Below, one piece after another: positions 1 through 7,545 of a stretch of 18,519 nucleotides of DNA (the stretch's first letter is position 1; each line of letters starts with the position of its first letter). The notes under the pieces were generated by a model. That model had not been told where the DNA came from. It saw only the letters and a list, made by a program, of their open reading frames with translations, and did no database searches. The stretch comes from Bacteriovoracaceae bacterium UBA7317 (GTDB taxonomy: Bacteria > Bdellovibrionota > Bacteriovoracia > Bacteriovoracales > Bacteriovoracaceae). Where the stretch lies: contig DKQD01000206.1 of assembly GCA_002474345.1 (NCBI GenBank), forward strand, positions 1 to 18,519, read 5' to 3'. Made by a program: the position numbers and the translations under genes.

Positions 1-1
1 T

Positions 2-532
2 ATCAATAAAGAAGTTGAAGCAAAGAAGGAAACAGGTCATGGGCACATCGTTGCCAAGATGAACTCTCTTCAGGACCCGGATATTATTGAGGCCTTATAT
101 AAAGCTTCAAAAGCAGGGGTGAAAATTGAGCTTATAGTAAGAGGGTTTTGTTGCCTTAAACCAGGGATTGAGGGGCTTAGCGAAAATATTGAGGTCACCT
201 CTATCATAGGCCGGTTTTTAGAGCATTCTAGAATATATTATTTTAGCGGCGGTAAGAAAAACCCTATGGAGGGTACCATTTATATAGGCTCAGCTGATTG
301 GATGTGGCGGAACTTAATGGGAAGAGTGGAAGTTATGACTCCTCTTCTTTCAGATGAAGTGAAATCAGTTGCCTGGCATACCTTAAAAGTTAACCTTGAA
401 GACGAGTTTTCCTCATGGGTGCTGACTCCAAATGGAAAATATGAAAAGAAAAAGAAAAGCACGTCTAAAAAAGGGAAGTGTATAGGCACTCACGAAATTC
501 TCATGAGAGAGATTGAAAAGAGTGCTGATTAA
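2..532 (+). CDS. ppk1: Polyphosphate kinase 1, C-terminal part (5' end outside window)
   Basis: This is the C-terminal portion of a Ppk1, the membrane-associated enzyme that reversibly moves the gamma-phosphate of ATP onto polyphosphate. The reading frame is open from base 2, so the gene starts upstream of the window; the internal ATG at 59 is not the start. Residues align without gaps over most of their length with the C-terminal domain of the complete Ppk1 at 7812-9965. Shared motifs include DIIEALY, LIVRGFCCL, EGLS.NIEV, IGRFLEHSRI (with the conserved His corresponding to E. coli H592) and GS.DWM. The tail after about base 440 is Lys-rich and poorly conserved, as in the other copy. The autophosphorylated histidines lie outside the window, so activity cannot be judged here. 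A DUF4956 gene follows 69 bp downstream on the same strand. Identity as Ppk1 is firm; whether the upstream part is intact is unknown. Confidence 0.93.
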   Translation: MNKEVEAKKETGHGHIVAKMNSLQDPDIIEALYKASKAGVKIELIVRGFCCLKPGIEGLSENIEVTSIIGRFLEHSRIYYFSGGKKNPMEGTIYIGSADWMWRNLMGRVEVMTPLLSDEVKSVAWHTLKVNLEDEFSSWVLTPNGKYEKKKKSTSKKGKCIGTHEILMREIEKSAD

Positions 533-601
533 AAGAAACCTTTTAGCAGACAGAATGATTCTTAAAGAATTTAAACTTAAAAAAAATGAGAGGGCCATTT
601 A

Positions 602-1129
602 ATGGGAACGGAAATATTTACTAAAGCGGCAAGTGCTAACCCTTCTAATTTGGCCATTCAATATGATCTTCAAAGCTTGGTTATTTTATTAGGCCACACA
701 TTTCTTATAGGGGCCTTTCTGTGCATCATAACCTATTTTTCAAATAGACACCTTCTTAAAGACCCAAAAGAGCCTTCTGAAGAGAAAATAAACCTTATCT
801 TGGGAACAATGAACATCCTTTACCTTTGTATGGGCCTTTCTTGCGTGATGATTCTAGTCAATAATAACCTCGCTCGGGCCTTTGCTATCGGAGCTGCTAT
901 CGCTCTTGTAAGATTTAGAATTAAACTCGGGAAAAGTTCAGCTAATTCAAATATTCTTTTTAGTATCGTCTGTGGTATTGCTTGTGGCCTCAATGAGTTA
1001 ACCTTGGCGTGGTTGTCCGCAGGAGCTTACTTTTTAATAACTCTTCTTGTTAGGATTGTGACGGGTTCCATTCAGAAAAAAGTTGTAAAAAATAACAATG
1101 ATAAAGTAAGTGAGATAAGTCCCACTTAA
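602..1129 (+). CDS. DUF4956 family membrane protein
   Basis: A 175-residue inner-membrane protein of the DUF4956 type. Hydrophobic segments lie at about residues 25-45, 67-89, 92-105 and 118-153. The family-like signature is the run around ARAFAIGAAIALVRFR, followed after a short polar stretch by a hydrophobic segment containing VCGIACGL. The C-terminus is Lys/Asn-rich and probably cytoplasmic. The ATG at 602 is preceded by GAGAGGG with 7 nt spacing. The function of DUF4956 is not known to me. Family members are commonly encoded beside VTC/CYTH-type polyphosphate polymerase genes, so its place between a ppk1 and an exported pyrophosphatase fits a role in polyphosphate synthesis or movement across the membrane. 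That role is inference. It probably shares an operon with the upstream ppk1, since no terminator is visible between them. Confidence 0.78.
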   Translation: MGTEIFTKAASANPSNLAIQYDLQSLVILLGHTFLIGAFLCIITYFSNRHLLKDPKEPSEEKINLILGTMNILYLCMGLSCVMILVNNNLARAFAIGAAIALVRFRIKLGKSSANSNILFSIVCGIACGLNELTLAWLSAGAYFLITLLVRIVTGSIQKKVVKNNNDKVSEISPT

Positions 1130-1313
1130 ATGGATTTTTTATTTTAGGATTCCTTTAACTCAGTTAGTTGAAAAGGGCCATTCCAAAAAAAATAGTTCAC
1201 ATAAAATACTGATTTTTAACCATTATCTAAAGTTTTTAGCTAAACCTCTCTTTTTCTTTTTACATTGATGGAAAAAATTGGAATTTATACATAAATTCAA
1301 AGGATTCCTAGAG

Positions 1314-2393
1314 ATGTTAAGAATTAAAAAACTCTTTTTTATTTTGCTCATATTTTCGTTTTTGCCTTCTTCTTTTGCTCTCATAAAAATGAACTTGGAA
1401 GAAAACCCTCTTTATTCAGATAGAGAACCATTGAAAGGAGCCGAAGCGTGGTTTTTGGTTGAAGTACCAGGTGGTACAAATGAAAAATATGAGTATAGAA
1501 GAACTTCTGGAAGGATCGTTCTAGATAGGGTCTTATGCCCGAGACAAGTTCCTGGATCATCCCAGGTCATTAAAGATTTCCCTGCAAATTATGGAGTCAT
1601 GCCCGGTATATTTAATCGTGATGGGGACCCTGTTGACTTGATGGTTTTGGGAAGTGAAAGAGAGTATAAAAAGGCCCTTTTAAATGGGGAGAAAAAAGCA
1701 AAAAGAATCCGGGTTATTGGCCTTATTAAATTGCAGGAGTGTGACTCTTTACCATGCCTTAAAAGCCAGGACTGGGTAAATGATTGGAAGGTTTTAGGTG
1801 TGGACCCTAGAGATCAAAAATATAAAGATATTTTTAATATTACTGACCTTGGTGCACATGAAGTGAAAAAACTAAACTTCTTTTGGTCTAATTATAAGGG
1901 GCATAGAAAGTTAAAGGACGGAAAATGGCACCCTTTGGCCCGTGTTACTGAGAATGGAGGGGTTGAAGAGTCCCTCAAGTTTATGAAGGGTTTTAAAAAG
2001 ATAAATAAGAGTGAGAGAAAGAAAGAAATTTTGGCCTGCCAAAATGTTTATAAAGAAGTCATTGAAAGAAAAGAAAACTTTTTAAAAGAGGGAACACCTC
2101 CTATTAACAAAGCGTTTCTTTCCTGTTTAGGGCGAGTCATCCCAAAACATTTCTTTAAGAATCAAAAGAATTTTTCTTTTTATGGCCAATATAGCGCTTA
2201 CCAATTTTTAAAAGGAAAATTAAAGGATAAAACACCTGGGTTAAGTTTGGAGAATTCTTTAAAAGTGATGGAGAAGAGGAAGTTTGATTTGAAAACTTAT
2301 TATCGCTTTGTCTTTAAAAACCCTAAAGGATCTCTTGATAATATTCTTTATGATTTGGATAAAAACAAAAAATCGAAGGCATGGGTGCCTTGA
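1314..2393 (+). CDS. ppa: Exported family I inorganic pyrophosphatase with C-terminal extension
   Basis: A soluble-type inorganic pyrophosphatase (PPi to 2 Pi) that appears to be exported. The ATG at 1314 is preferred over an upstream in-frame TTG at 1278: AAAGGA lies 9 nt before it, and it places a signal peptide directly at the N-terminus (LRIKK, then a hydrophobic run ending near SSFA, residue 22). Residues 45-200 form the catalytic domain: E50, K58 and E60 in the EVPGG...KYEY segment, R72, the NRDGDPVD metal site (D103, D105, D108), the D153/D157/K159 cluster and Y194-K195. These correspond to the E. coli active-site set. Bacterial enzymes are usually about 175 residues; this one is 359. 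Residues 210-359 are a Lys-rich, mostly helical-looking extension I cannot assign. Most family I enzymes are cytoplasmic, so export implies work on PPi in the envelope. The symbol follows the family only. Confidence 0.88.
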   Translation: MLRIKKLFFILLIFSFLPSSFALIKMNLEENPLYSDREPLKGAEAWFLVEVPGGTNEKYEYRRTSGRIVLDRVLCPRQVPGSSQVIKDFPANYGVMPGIFNRDGDPVDLMVLGSEREYKKALLNGEKKAKRIRVIGLIKLQECDSLPCLKSQDWVNDWKVLGVDPRDQKYKDIFNITDLGAHEVKKLNFFWSNYKGHRKLKDGKWHPLARVTENGGVEESLKFMKGFKKINKSERKKEILACQNVYKEVIERKENFLKEGTPPINKAFLSCLGRVIPKHFFKNQKNFSFYGQYSAYQFLKGKLKDKTPGLSLENSLKVMEKRKFDLKTYYRFVFKNPKGSLDNILYDLDKNKKSKAWVP

Positions 2394-2495
2394 GGGGACT
2401 GGAAGTCAATTTTATGACTTATCTCCTGTCGTAAATAATAAGGCCTTTAGACCAGTAGATGTTTTATAAAAAATGAAAGAAAAGAGAGGATGGAA

Positions 2496-3587
2496 ATGAA
2501 AATATTTAAAAAAAGAAAGTTTTTTTTAGCTCTACTTACAGGAACTTTTCTAATGGGAAGTTTTCAAAGTGAGGCCTTCTCAAACGAGTTTAATTATATA
2601 GCTCAAAACAAAGTTGAGGGAACTCTCTTAAAGTCAGAAATGAAATACCACGAGTTAGCAGCTCATATTATACCAAGTAATATTGACGATCTGACATTGG
2701 AATTAGAGGCCTTTACGGAGGACACTTTGCCTCACGAAGCTAAACTTCTGAGAAAAAGTGTTGGTAAATTAAGGTCCTATTTAGAGCTTTTTATCTTTGC
2801 TTACCCTACTTATGGTGGAGAAGATCCATTAAGGAAAGCGAGAAAAGTACTTGATTCAGGTTATGAGGGTTTAGGAAATTTTAAAGACCTTTTTGATATA
2901 AAAGGGGTTTCGGTCTCTAGCCTTGATAAATCACCCTATGATATGAAAGAGGTCTCTAAAAGAAGAAACATCGCTTTAAAGTGGAAAGAAAAGTATGCTA
3001 AGAAGATTCTTTCTTTAAAAACTCTTCATTACTTAAAAAATCCAATCCCGTCTTACATTGAGGATCGTAAAGAAAAGCATTTACCGAAATATTATTGGAG
3101 AATCGTAGATTTTGAACCTCAAATAGAGGAAACAGCTTACTCTAATTTTCTTCTTTTGGGAGCGGACCTTCTAGAAGAATCTCTAGCAGATTACCCTGAA
3201 GTTTTAAAAATTGACGAAATTATTCCCTACGAAAATCAAGAGGCATTTCATGACCTTAGGAAAAAAGTCAGATCTGTTTTAAAATTAAAGAGTTATTTTA
3301 AAGGTCTATGGCCAAAATCGTGTTCAGAGTCTAACGAAGCTGCTTTGACCAAAAAAATGGTCAGTAAGTTTGGAGACCTGAATGATAAATTGGTTGCTCT
3401 TAAAAATTTAGAGGAGCAATTGGATAAGAGGAGACTTGGGGCAACTAAAAAGAAGGAGCTTCAAAAAGCGATTAAAGCAAAGACTACCTTAATCGATAGT
3501 GAATGGCTTACGTTAAAGAAATGGATTAAAGCTAATTTAATTGATTCTCAAATAGAAGGTCTTAGTGAGTGCCTAAGGGAAAGCTAA
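2496..3587 (+). CDS. Exported CHAD-like (polyphosphate-binding) protein
   Basis: A 363-residue alpha-helical protein resembling the conserved-histidine alpha-helical domain (CHAD). The ATG at 2496 is preferred over the one at 2490 because the SD GAGAGGA spans 2484-2490. It begins KIFKKRK followed by a hydrophobic segment to about residue 27, a probable signal peptide. Two half-repeats are visible. The first has H80 in a helix like HEAKLLRKSVGKLRSYLELF. The second has H252 in FHDLRKKVRSVLKLKSYF, followed by a GDLND motif at 293-297. The His-x3-Arg/Lys pattern and the GDLND segment are typical of CHAD, whose basic pocket binds polyphosphate and which is often found fused or next to CYTH domains. 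A CYTH-like gene lies 2 kb away on the other strand. The assignment rests on motif resemblance, so it is less secure than that of the enzymes around it. Confidence 0.62.
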   Translation: MKIFKKRKFFLALLTGTFLMGSFQSEAFSNEFNYIAQNKVEGTLLKSEMKYHELAAHIIPSNIDDLTLELEAFTEDTLPHEAKLLRKSVGKLRSYLELFIFAYPTYGGEDPLRKARKVLDSGYEGLGNFKDLFDIKGVSVSSLDKSPYDMKEVSKRRNIALKWKEKYAKKILSLKTLHYLKNPIPSYIEDRKEKHLPKYYWRIVDFEPQIEETAYSNFLLLGADLLEESLADYPEVLKIDEIIPYENQEAFHDLRKKVRSVLKLKSYFKGLWPKSCSESNEAALTKKMVSKFGDLNDKLVALKNLEEQLDKRRLGATKKKELQKAIKAKTTLIDSEWLTLKKWIKANLIDSQIEGLSECLRES

Positions 3588-3618
3588 AACTCAGACCTTC
3601 ACAAATAAGGAGGCTCTT

Positions 3619-4437
3619 TTGGCCACTTATGTTGTGGGAGATGTCCAGGGCTGCTTTAAAACCCTGGAAAGGCTTCTAGATAAAATAAACTTTGACCCCC
3701 AAAAAGACTTTCTCTGGTTTATCGGAGATCTTGTTAATGTTGGAAAAAATTCTTTAAAGGCCCTTAAATGGGCCTATAAAAATAGGGATTCTTGCAATCT
3801 TTTAATCGGAAATCACGAACTAAACCTCCTTTGTATTGCCTATGGACTGGCAGAACCTCACGATGATGACACCTTAAATGATGTTTTGGAGCACAATAAA
3901 CGCGATTTGTGGCTTGATTGGATTAGAACGAGACCTCTCATTCACGAAGAGAATGATTATTTCCTAGTTCATGCAGGTGTTCACCCCAATTGGAGTTTAG
4001 AAGAGACCCGAAACGTGGCCAAACATGTTGAGGTGGCCTTAAGAGGCCCTGATTATCTTGAGTACCTCACAAAGTGGAAAAAAAAGTTTTTCAAGAAATG
4101 GGAAGAGGACCTTGGTGAGAAAAAAAGAATTGCAACAGCACTTAATATAATGACCAAGATGAGGTTTTTAGATCAAGATAACCATCTAGTTAAAAATGTT
4201 AAAGGTGAACTTCAAAACGCTCCTGAAGACTTGACTCCATGGTTCCGTCTTCTAGATTCTTCATTTAAAAATAAAAAGCTTCTCTTTGGCCATTGGTCAG
4301 CAATTGGAGTTCATCAAGAAAAAAATATAACAGGCCTTGATAGCGGTGCTGTTTGGGGAAGAGTTTTGACTGCCTATTGTCTTGAAACAGGTCATATCTC
4401 CCAAATGGCGGCCCACAAGAAAGATTTGCCTGATTAA
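3619..4437 (+). CDS. apaH: Symmetrical bis(5'-nucleosyl)-tetraphosphatase ApaH
   Basis: ApaH hydrolyses Ap4A to two ADP and can act on other dinucleoside polyphosphates; some relatives also remove RNA 5' caps. The 272-residue length is close to E. coli ApaH (280). Metallophosphatase motifs are in order: GDVQG (D8), GDLVNVG (D37), GNHEL (N65, H66), LVHAGVHP, and late FGHWSAIG and LDSGAVWG. The first motif has Gln where E. coli has His, a variant I also know from other ApaH proteins. The start is TTG at 3619, supported by a strong AAGGAGG at 3607-3613 with 5 nt spacing. It lies 31 bp after the CHAD-like gene and is probably the last gene of this plus-strand unit. Its 3' end overlaps the convergent propeller gene by 4 bp. 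There is no signal peptide, so it is the cytoplasmic nucleotide-phosphatase of the cluster. Confidence 0.93.
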   Translation: MATYVVGDVQGCFKTLERLLDKINFDPQKDFLWFIGDLVNVGKNSLKALKWAYKNRDSCNLLIGNHELNLLCIAYGLAEPHDDDTLNDVLEHNKRDLWLDWIRTRPLIHEENDYFLVHAGVHPNWSLEETRNVAKHVEVALRGPDYLEYLTKWKKKFFKKWEEDLGEKKRIATALNIMTKMRFLDQDNHLVKNVKGELQNAPEDLTPWFRLLDSSFKNKKLLFGHWSAIGVHQEKNITGLDSGAVWGRVLTAYCLETGHISQMAAHKKDLPD

Positions 4438-5447
4438 TTAAAGAACTCCCAAATCTTAAATTGAATGTGCTTAAGAGACGTTCCTTTTTGGCAATTGACT
4501 TTAAAAAGTCTTAGGTAGTTACTTTTCTTTAACGTCGATTCACTAAAGACATAGATTGATTTTCCATCTTGATCATAAGTTATGGCCTCAATTTGAGCTC
4601 CATCAAACCTTGGAAAGCGGTATCTAGTGGAGTAATTTCGTGGAAACGGTTTAAAAGGTTCTTTCCCTTTATTTATTTTGTATTCTATTCCGTGCTTCAG
4701 TGTCGCCAAAGTAAATTTATCACCCTCTGGAGAAATCGTGGCACCCGTAACAAAGCTTGCTTTTGGTTTTAACCTCGCTTTTTTTTGGTTTTTTTTAAAA
4801 AGAAACGTATTGTAATAACCAATCTTTTTTACATTATTTTTTTTAGGGTCAAGCTCAAAGATAAAGGTCTTTCCTTTATTTTTAGGATACTTTTCCCAAG
4901 TCAATCTATGGGCTTTTGTAAAGAGGTAGAACTTTTGAGCAAATTTATGGAATATAAGTGCTTCAGAGTTATGAGCTTCTTTTAAGTCGAAGGTGTACTT
5001 TTTCCAGTTTTTTAATTTAACATGACCTTTTTTCTGGGCCTCTTTCGAAAAAGGGTTTGGTTCTGGAACTTCATATATTGTGACGTAAGTTCTCGTTAAA
5101 TCGTTATTTCCGATGTCTCCAATATAAAGGCAATCTCCCTCACTTTTTAGGCATGGCCCAAATGACATATCTTCGTAATCTCTATTTAGAGCACCTTTGA
5201 GTTTAAACCTTCCAAGCCTTTTTCCGTTTAAGTGAAAAGCGATAAACCTAGCTCCATCACCTGCATCGTTATGACCCCAAAAGACTTTTGGATAAGACCT
5301 AGAAAGGGCAAGCCCGGAGACTTCTTTCATGGATTTACGACCAATTTTTGTGACAATTTCTGTATGCTCACAATCATTAGCGAAAAGAGTTGTCCAGTTA
5401 AAGAAGATAAAAACTAGGGATAAATTCCATTTTTTTAAAAGCATCAT
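4434..5447 (-). CDS. Exported beta-propeller protein, function unknown
   Basis: A 337-residue protein with a signal peptide (hydrophobic residues 8-22, likely cut after LFA) followed by repeated beta-rich blades. Recognisable segments are VSGLALS (43-49), GHNDAGDG (58-65), DYEDM (90-94), YIGDIGNN (108-115) and YEVPEP (125-130), with a late QIEAITYDQDG. This set resembles secreted bacterial propellers often annotated as YncE/WD40-like or phytase-like proteins. The acidic loops could bind calcium, but no enzymatic residue set is clear. The start codon directly follows the stop codon of the upstream CYTH-like gene with no spacer, so the two are probably translationally coupled; a second ATG is immediately adjacent. 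It is the last gene of the symporter-CYTH-propeller unit. A role in phosphoester or polyphosphate handling is suggested only by location. Confidence 0.6.
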   Translation of the reverse strand: MMLLKKWNLSLVFIFFNWTTLFANDCEHTEIVTKIGRKSMKEVSGLALSRSYPKVFWGHNDAGDGARFIAFHLNGKRLGRFKLKGALNRDYEDMSFGPCLKSEGDCLYIGDIGNNDLTRTYVTIYEVPEPNPFSKEAQKKGHVKLKNWKKYTFDLKEAHNSEALIFHKFAQKFYLFTKAHRLTWEKYPKNKGKTFIFELDPKKNNVKKIGYYNTFLFKKNQKKARLKPKASFVTGATISPEGDKFTLATLKHGIEYKINKGKEPFKPFPRNYSTRYRFPRFDGAQIEAITYDQDGKSIYVFSESTLKKSNYLRLFKVNCQKGTSLKHIQFKIWEFFN

Positions 5448-6302
5448 TTATTCTTTTCCCTTCTTTTTAAAAATAAAGGAGGGCATTTTTTCTATATAGC
5501 GGTTTAGGTTTAAATCTTTTTCCCCTAATTCTTTTTCATCCTCGTCATCTTCTTTTTGTGTCTTTATCCTACTTAAGACTTTACAGAAGGATTCTAAAGA
5601 CTCTTTCTCTTTTTCTATATCAACGTTTGGTCCTTCAGCTTCAATTTCATAAGTTGTTTTTAATTCTTTTTCAGGTCCTTGCTCAATAGTTTTTCCAAGA
5701 ATAAATTTAAGCCTTTTTCCACTTTTTAAAGGGATTTTTCTTTTAAGTCTAATCTTTTTATTCGTGTGGGAGGGGATGAAAATAAAATTTCCTTCATTTT
5801 CAATACTTGAAAATAGGTCATCTCTTCCTTTAAAGTCAAGAGATCTAATTTGGAGGTCAAAGTCTAAGGCAAGATAGAGTGGGATAATTTGGTTTGATTG
5901 AAGGTATTTGAACATTTCAAACCCTTTAAAGAGAATAACTCTAATAAGCTCTGGGTTTTTCGATTCAAAAACTTGACTTTTTTTCCAAGTGTAATTTTTG
6001 TCACCACACTTGAAAAAACGCTTTTCTATATTTTTAGTAACCTGAACAACAGTTTTCTTTTTGGAGTTTTTAAGCCGAAACTTAAAACCCTTTTTTTCAA
6101 ATAAAAAATCTTTTCCATTAAAGGCTTCGATATAAAGGTCAAAGCGTTCACTAAAGGCCGGAGGAAAAAAGGGTTTTAGCTCCTCAAATTGCTTTTTTTC
6201 AAGAGAAAACCTTAATTCGCTTCTGCCCTCTAAGATTGAAGTTAGTGAAAGAAAAAAGAAAATTAATATGGGAAAGACCCACTTTTTACAAAGAGGTAAC
6301 AT
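5448..6302 (-). CDS. Exported CYTH-like (triphosphate tunnel) protein
   Basis: A 284-residue protein with an N-terminal hydrophobic signal (about 8-24) followed by a CYTH/VTC-like beta-tunnel pattern. Visible elements are RSELRFSLEKKQFEELK (27-43), FEKKGFKFRLKN (68-79), a basic strand TVVQVTK (84-90), IRLKRKI (184-190) and the acidic strand YEIEAEG (218-224). Alternating basic and acidic residues on strands are the hallmark of triphosphate tunnel metalloenzymes, which hydrolyse tripolyphosphate or, in VTC, polymerise polyphosphate. The usual N-terminal ExExK motif is reduced to an E-x-R form, so activity is uncertain. The C-terminal part, after about residue 250, is an acidic then basic tail. 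I see no SD before the ATG. It lies 82 bp after the symporter and abuts the propeller gene. CYTH proteins are normally cytoplasmic, so the signal peptide is unusual. Confidence 0.6.
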   Translation of the reverse strand: MLPLCKKWVFPILIFFFLSLTSILEGRSELRFSLEKKQFEELKPFFPPAFSERFDLYIEAFNGKDFLFEKKGFKFRLKNSKKKTVVQVTKNIEKRFFKCGDKNYTWKKSQVFESKNPELIRVILFKGFEMFKYLQSNQIIPLYLALDFDLQIRSLDFKGRDDLFSSIENEGNFIFIPSHTNKKIRLKRKIPLKSGKRLKFILGKTIEQGPEKELKTTYEIEAEGPNVDIEKEKESLESFCKVLSRIKTQKEDDEDEKELGEKDLNLNRYIEKMPSFIFKKKGKE

Positions 6303-6344
6303 AGAAAAATTGTCGGAAAAAAGAAGTGATATCTTGATAAAGAT

Positions 6345-6371
6345 GGCCCTAAAAACTTAACTTTTAGGACC
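6345..6371 (-). other. Hairpin between symporter and CYTH-like genes
   Basis: On the minus strand the segment folds as a 10-bp stem with one G-U wobble and a 7-nt loop (arms GGTCCTAAAA and TTTTAGGGCC). On the plus strand the wobble becomes an A-C mismatch, so the structure favours the minus-strand transcript of the symporter operon. It starts 14 nt after the symporter stop codon. The following sequence has no immediate T-run, only a T-rich stretch about 25 nt later, so it may attenuate or stabilise the transcript rather than terminate fully. A smaller stem (ATCTT-GATA-AAGAT, 6331-6344) lies just downstream. Confidence 0.45.
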
Positions 6372-6384
6372 AAGCAAATAAAAT

Positions 6385-7545
6385 TTATTGGGTTAAGAAA
6401 ACACAAGTTAGTGGTAGGACAAAGAAGACAATTCCTACGTAGAGAAAACCAATATACTTCCTTTCGGCCGCATGATGAGCGAGCGTTTCTGAAAGGTAAA
6501 TAGGCAATCTTCTCATCTTTTGGCTAGGAAACCAGATGAGCGTTCCAAGTATATTAAAGATGAAGTGAACAAGTGCGATGGAAAGTCCGGCAACATTACC
6601 TGTTAAAGAGGCAAGGAGTGCTGTTGTCGTTGTTCCAATATTGGCCCCGATAGTAACAGGAAGTATTGAGCCTAAAGAGAGAAGCCCTGCTCCCGCCATA
6701 GGAACTAAGAGGCTCGTCGTAATAGAGCTTGATTGAACGCTTATCGTAAGAAGTGTTCCAAATAAGACAGCTGTATAAGGGTTTTTAGAAAGAAGTTTTT
6801 CAATGATTTGACCCTTATTATTTTCAACGACTTTTTTCATCACTTTAACAATCATCGTAAGAGCAAAAATTGTTAGAACGGCTCCTAAAAGGATAAGAGC
6901 GGATCCAGCAGCATTGCCTGTCAATCCAAGAGTGTCTATAACAAAAGCTTTTGAGGACTTTGCAAAAGGCTTAATGGCCGCTTTTAATGGAGAAGAAAAC
7001 TTATATCCAGAAACATTACCATAAAGAGATATGGCCCAACTGCTTGCCAATTTTCCTATAAAGCCAGTCATAAGCTCTATGGGAAGGATAACAAGAACTG
7101 AGAGGATATTGAAAAAGTCGTGGATTGTTGCCGCTGAAAAGGATTGTTTAAAAGACTTTGGGTCTTTAAGGTAAGCAAGAGAAACAATTGTATTCGTAAC
7201 AGAAGTTCCCAAGTTCGCCCCCATAATCATAGGGATGGCACCTTGTATAGTAAGAGCTCCTCCAGAGACAAGTCCGACAATGATAGATGTTGTTGTCGAT
7301 GAACTTTGAAGAAGTGATGTCGCCAATATTCCCGAAAGAAGTGACATGATAGGGTTGTCTGTAAAATTAAAAAGGGTTTTGGCAAAACCGCCACCCATAA
7401 ACTTTATCCCTGATGTCAGTATTTTAATACCGACTAGAAAGATGAATAGAAGTAAAACGACAGATAAGACTCTAAGTATTAAATCAGTGGCCTGATTCAC
7501 TTCTTGAGTCGTTTGATTTGTTTCTATTGGTTTACTTGCTTTCAA
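6385..7545 (-). CDS. nptA: NptA-like Na+/phosphate symporter (Na/Pi-cotransporter II family)
   Basis: An inner-membrane protein that brings phosphate in with sodium. The two family repeats are clear: LLQSSSTTTSI (QSSS at 80-83) followed by GANLGTSVTN, and VQSSSITTSL (QSSS at 271-274) followed by GANIGTTTTA. About eight to ten hydrophobic segments fill the rest. At 386 residues it has the transmembrane core only and lacks the C-terminal PhoU-like domain present in longer bacterial members. The start is TTG at 7545, supported by GGGAG with 6 nt spacing. It is the first gene of a minus-strand unit with the CYTH-like and propeller genes, and is divergent from the second ppk1. The pairing suggests coordinated phosphate uptake and storage. 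I did not recognise a PhoB box in the intergenic region. Confidence 0.88.
   Translation of the reverse strand: MKASKPIETNQTTQEVNQATDLILRVLSVVLLLFIFLVGIKILTSGIKFMGGGFAKTLFNFTDNPIMSLLSGILATSLLQSSSTTTSIIVGLVSGGALTIQGAIPMIMGANLGTSVTNTIVSLAYLKDPKSFKQSFSAATIHDFFNILSVLVILPIELMTGFIGKLASSWAISLYGNVSGYKFSSPLKAAIKPFAKSSKAFVIDTLGLTGNAAGSALILLGAVLTIFALTMIVKVMKKVVENNKGQIIEKLLSKNPYTAVLFGTLLTISVQSSSITTSLLVPMAGAGLLSLGSILPVTIGANIGTTTTALLASLTGNVAGLSIALVHFIFNILGTLIWFPSQKMRRLPIYLSETLAHHAAERKYIGFLYVGIVFFVLPLTCVFLTQ

Noticed and set aside
59-532. A stand-alone 157-residue gene starting at ATG 59
   Set aside because: The frame is open to base 2 and the upstream codons align with Ppk1, so ATG 59 is an internal Met.
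1278-1313. TTG 1278 as the pyrophosphatase start
   Set aside because: No SD precedes it, and it would add 12 residues in front of a clean signal peptide that begins at ATG 1314.
2402-2425. Short stem AAGTCA/TGACTT between the pyrophosphatase and CHAD-like genes
   Set aside because: Only 6 bp with no T-run; too weak to call a terminator.
4569-4985. Plus-strand open frames inside the propeller gene
   Set aside because: They are antisense to a well-supported minus-strand gene, lack SDs and show no recognisable protein pattern.
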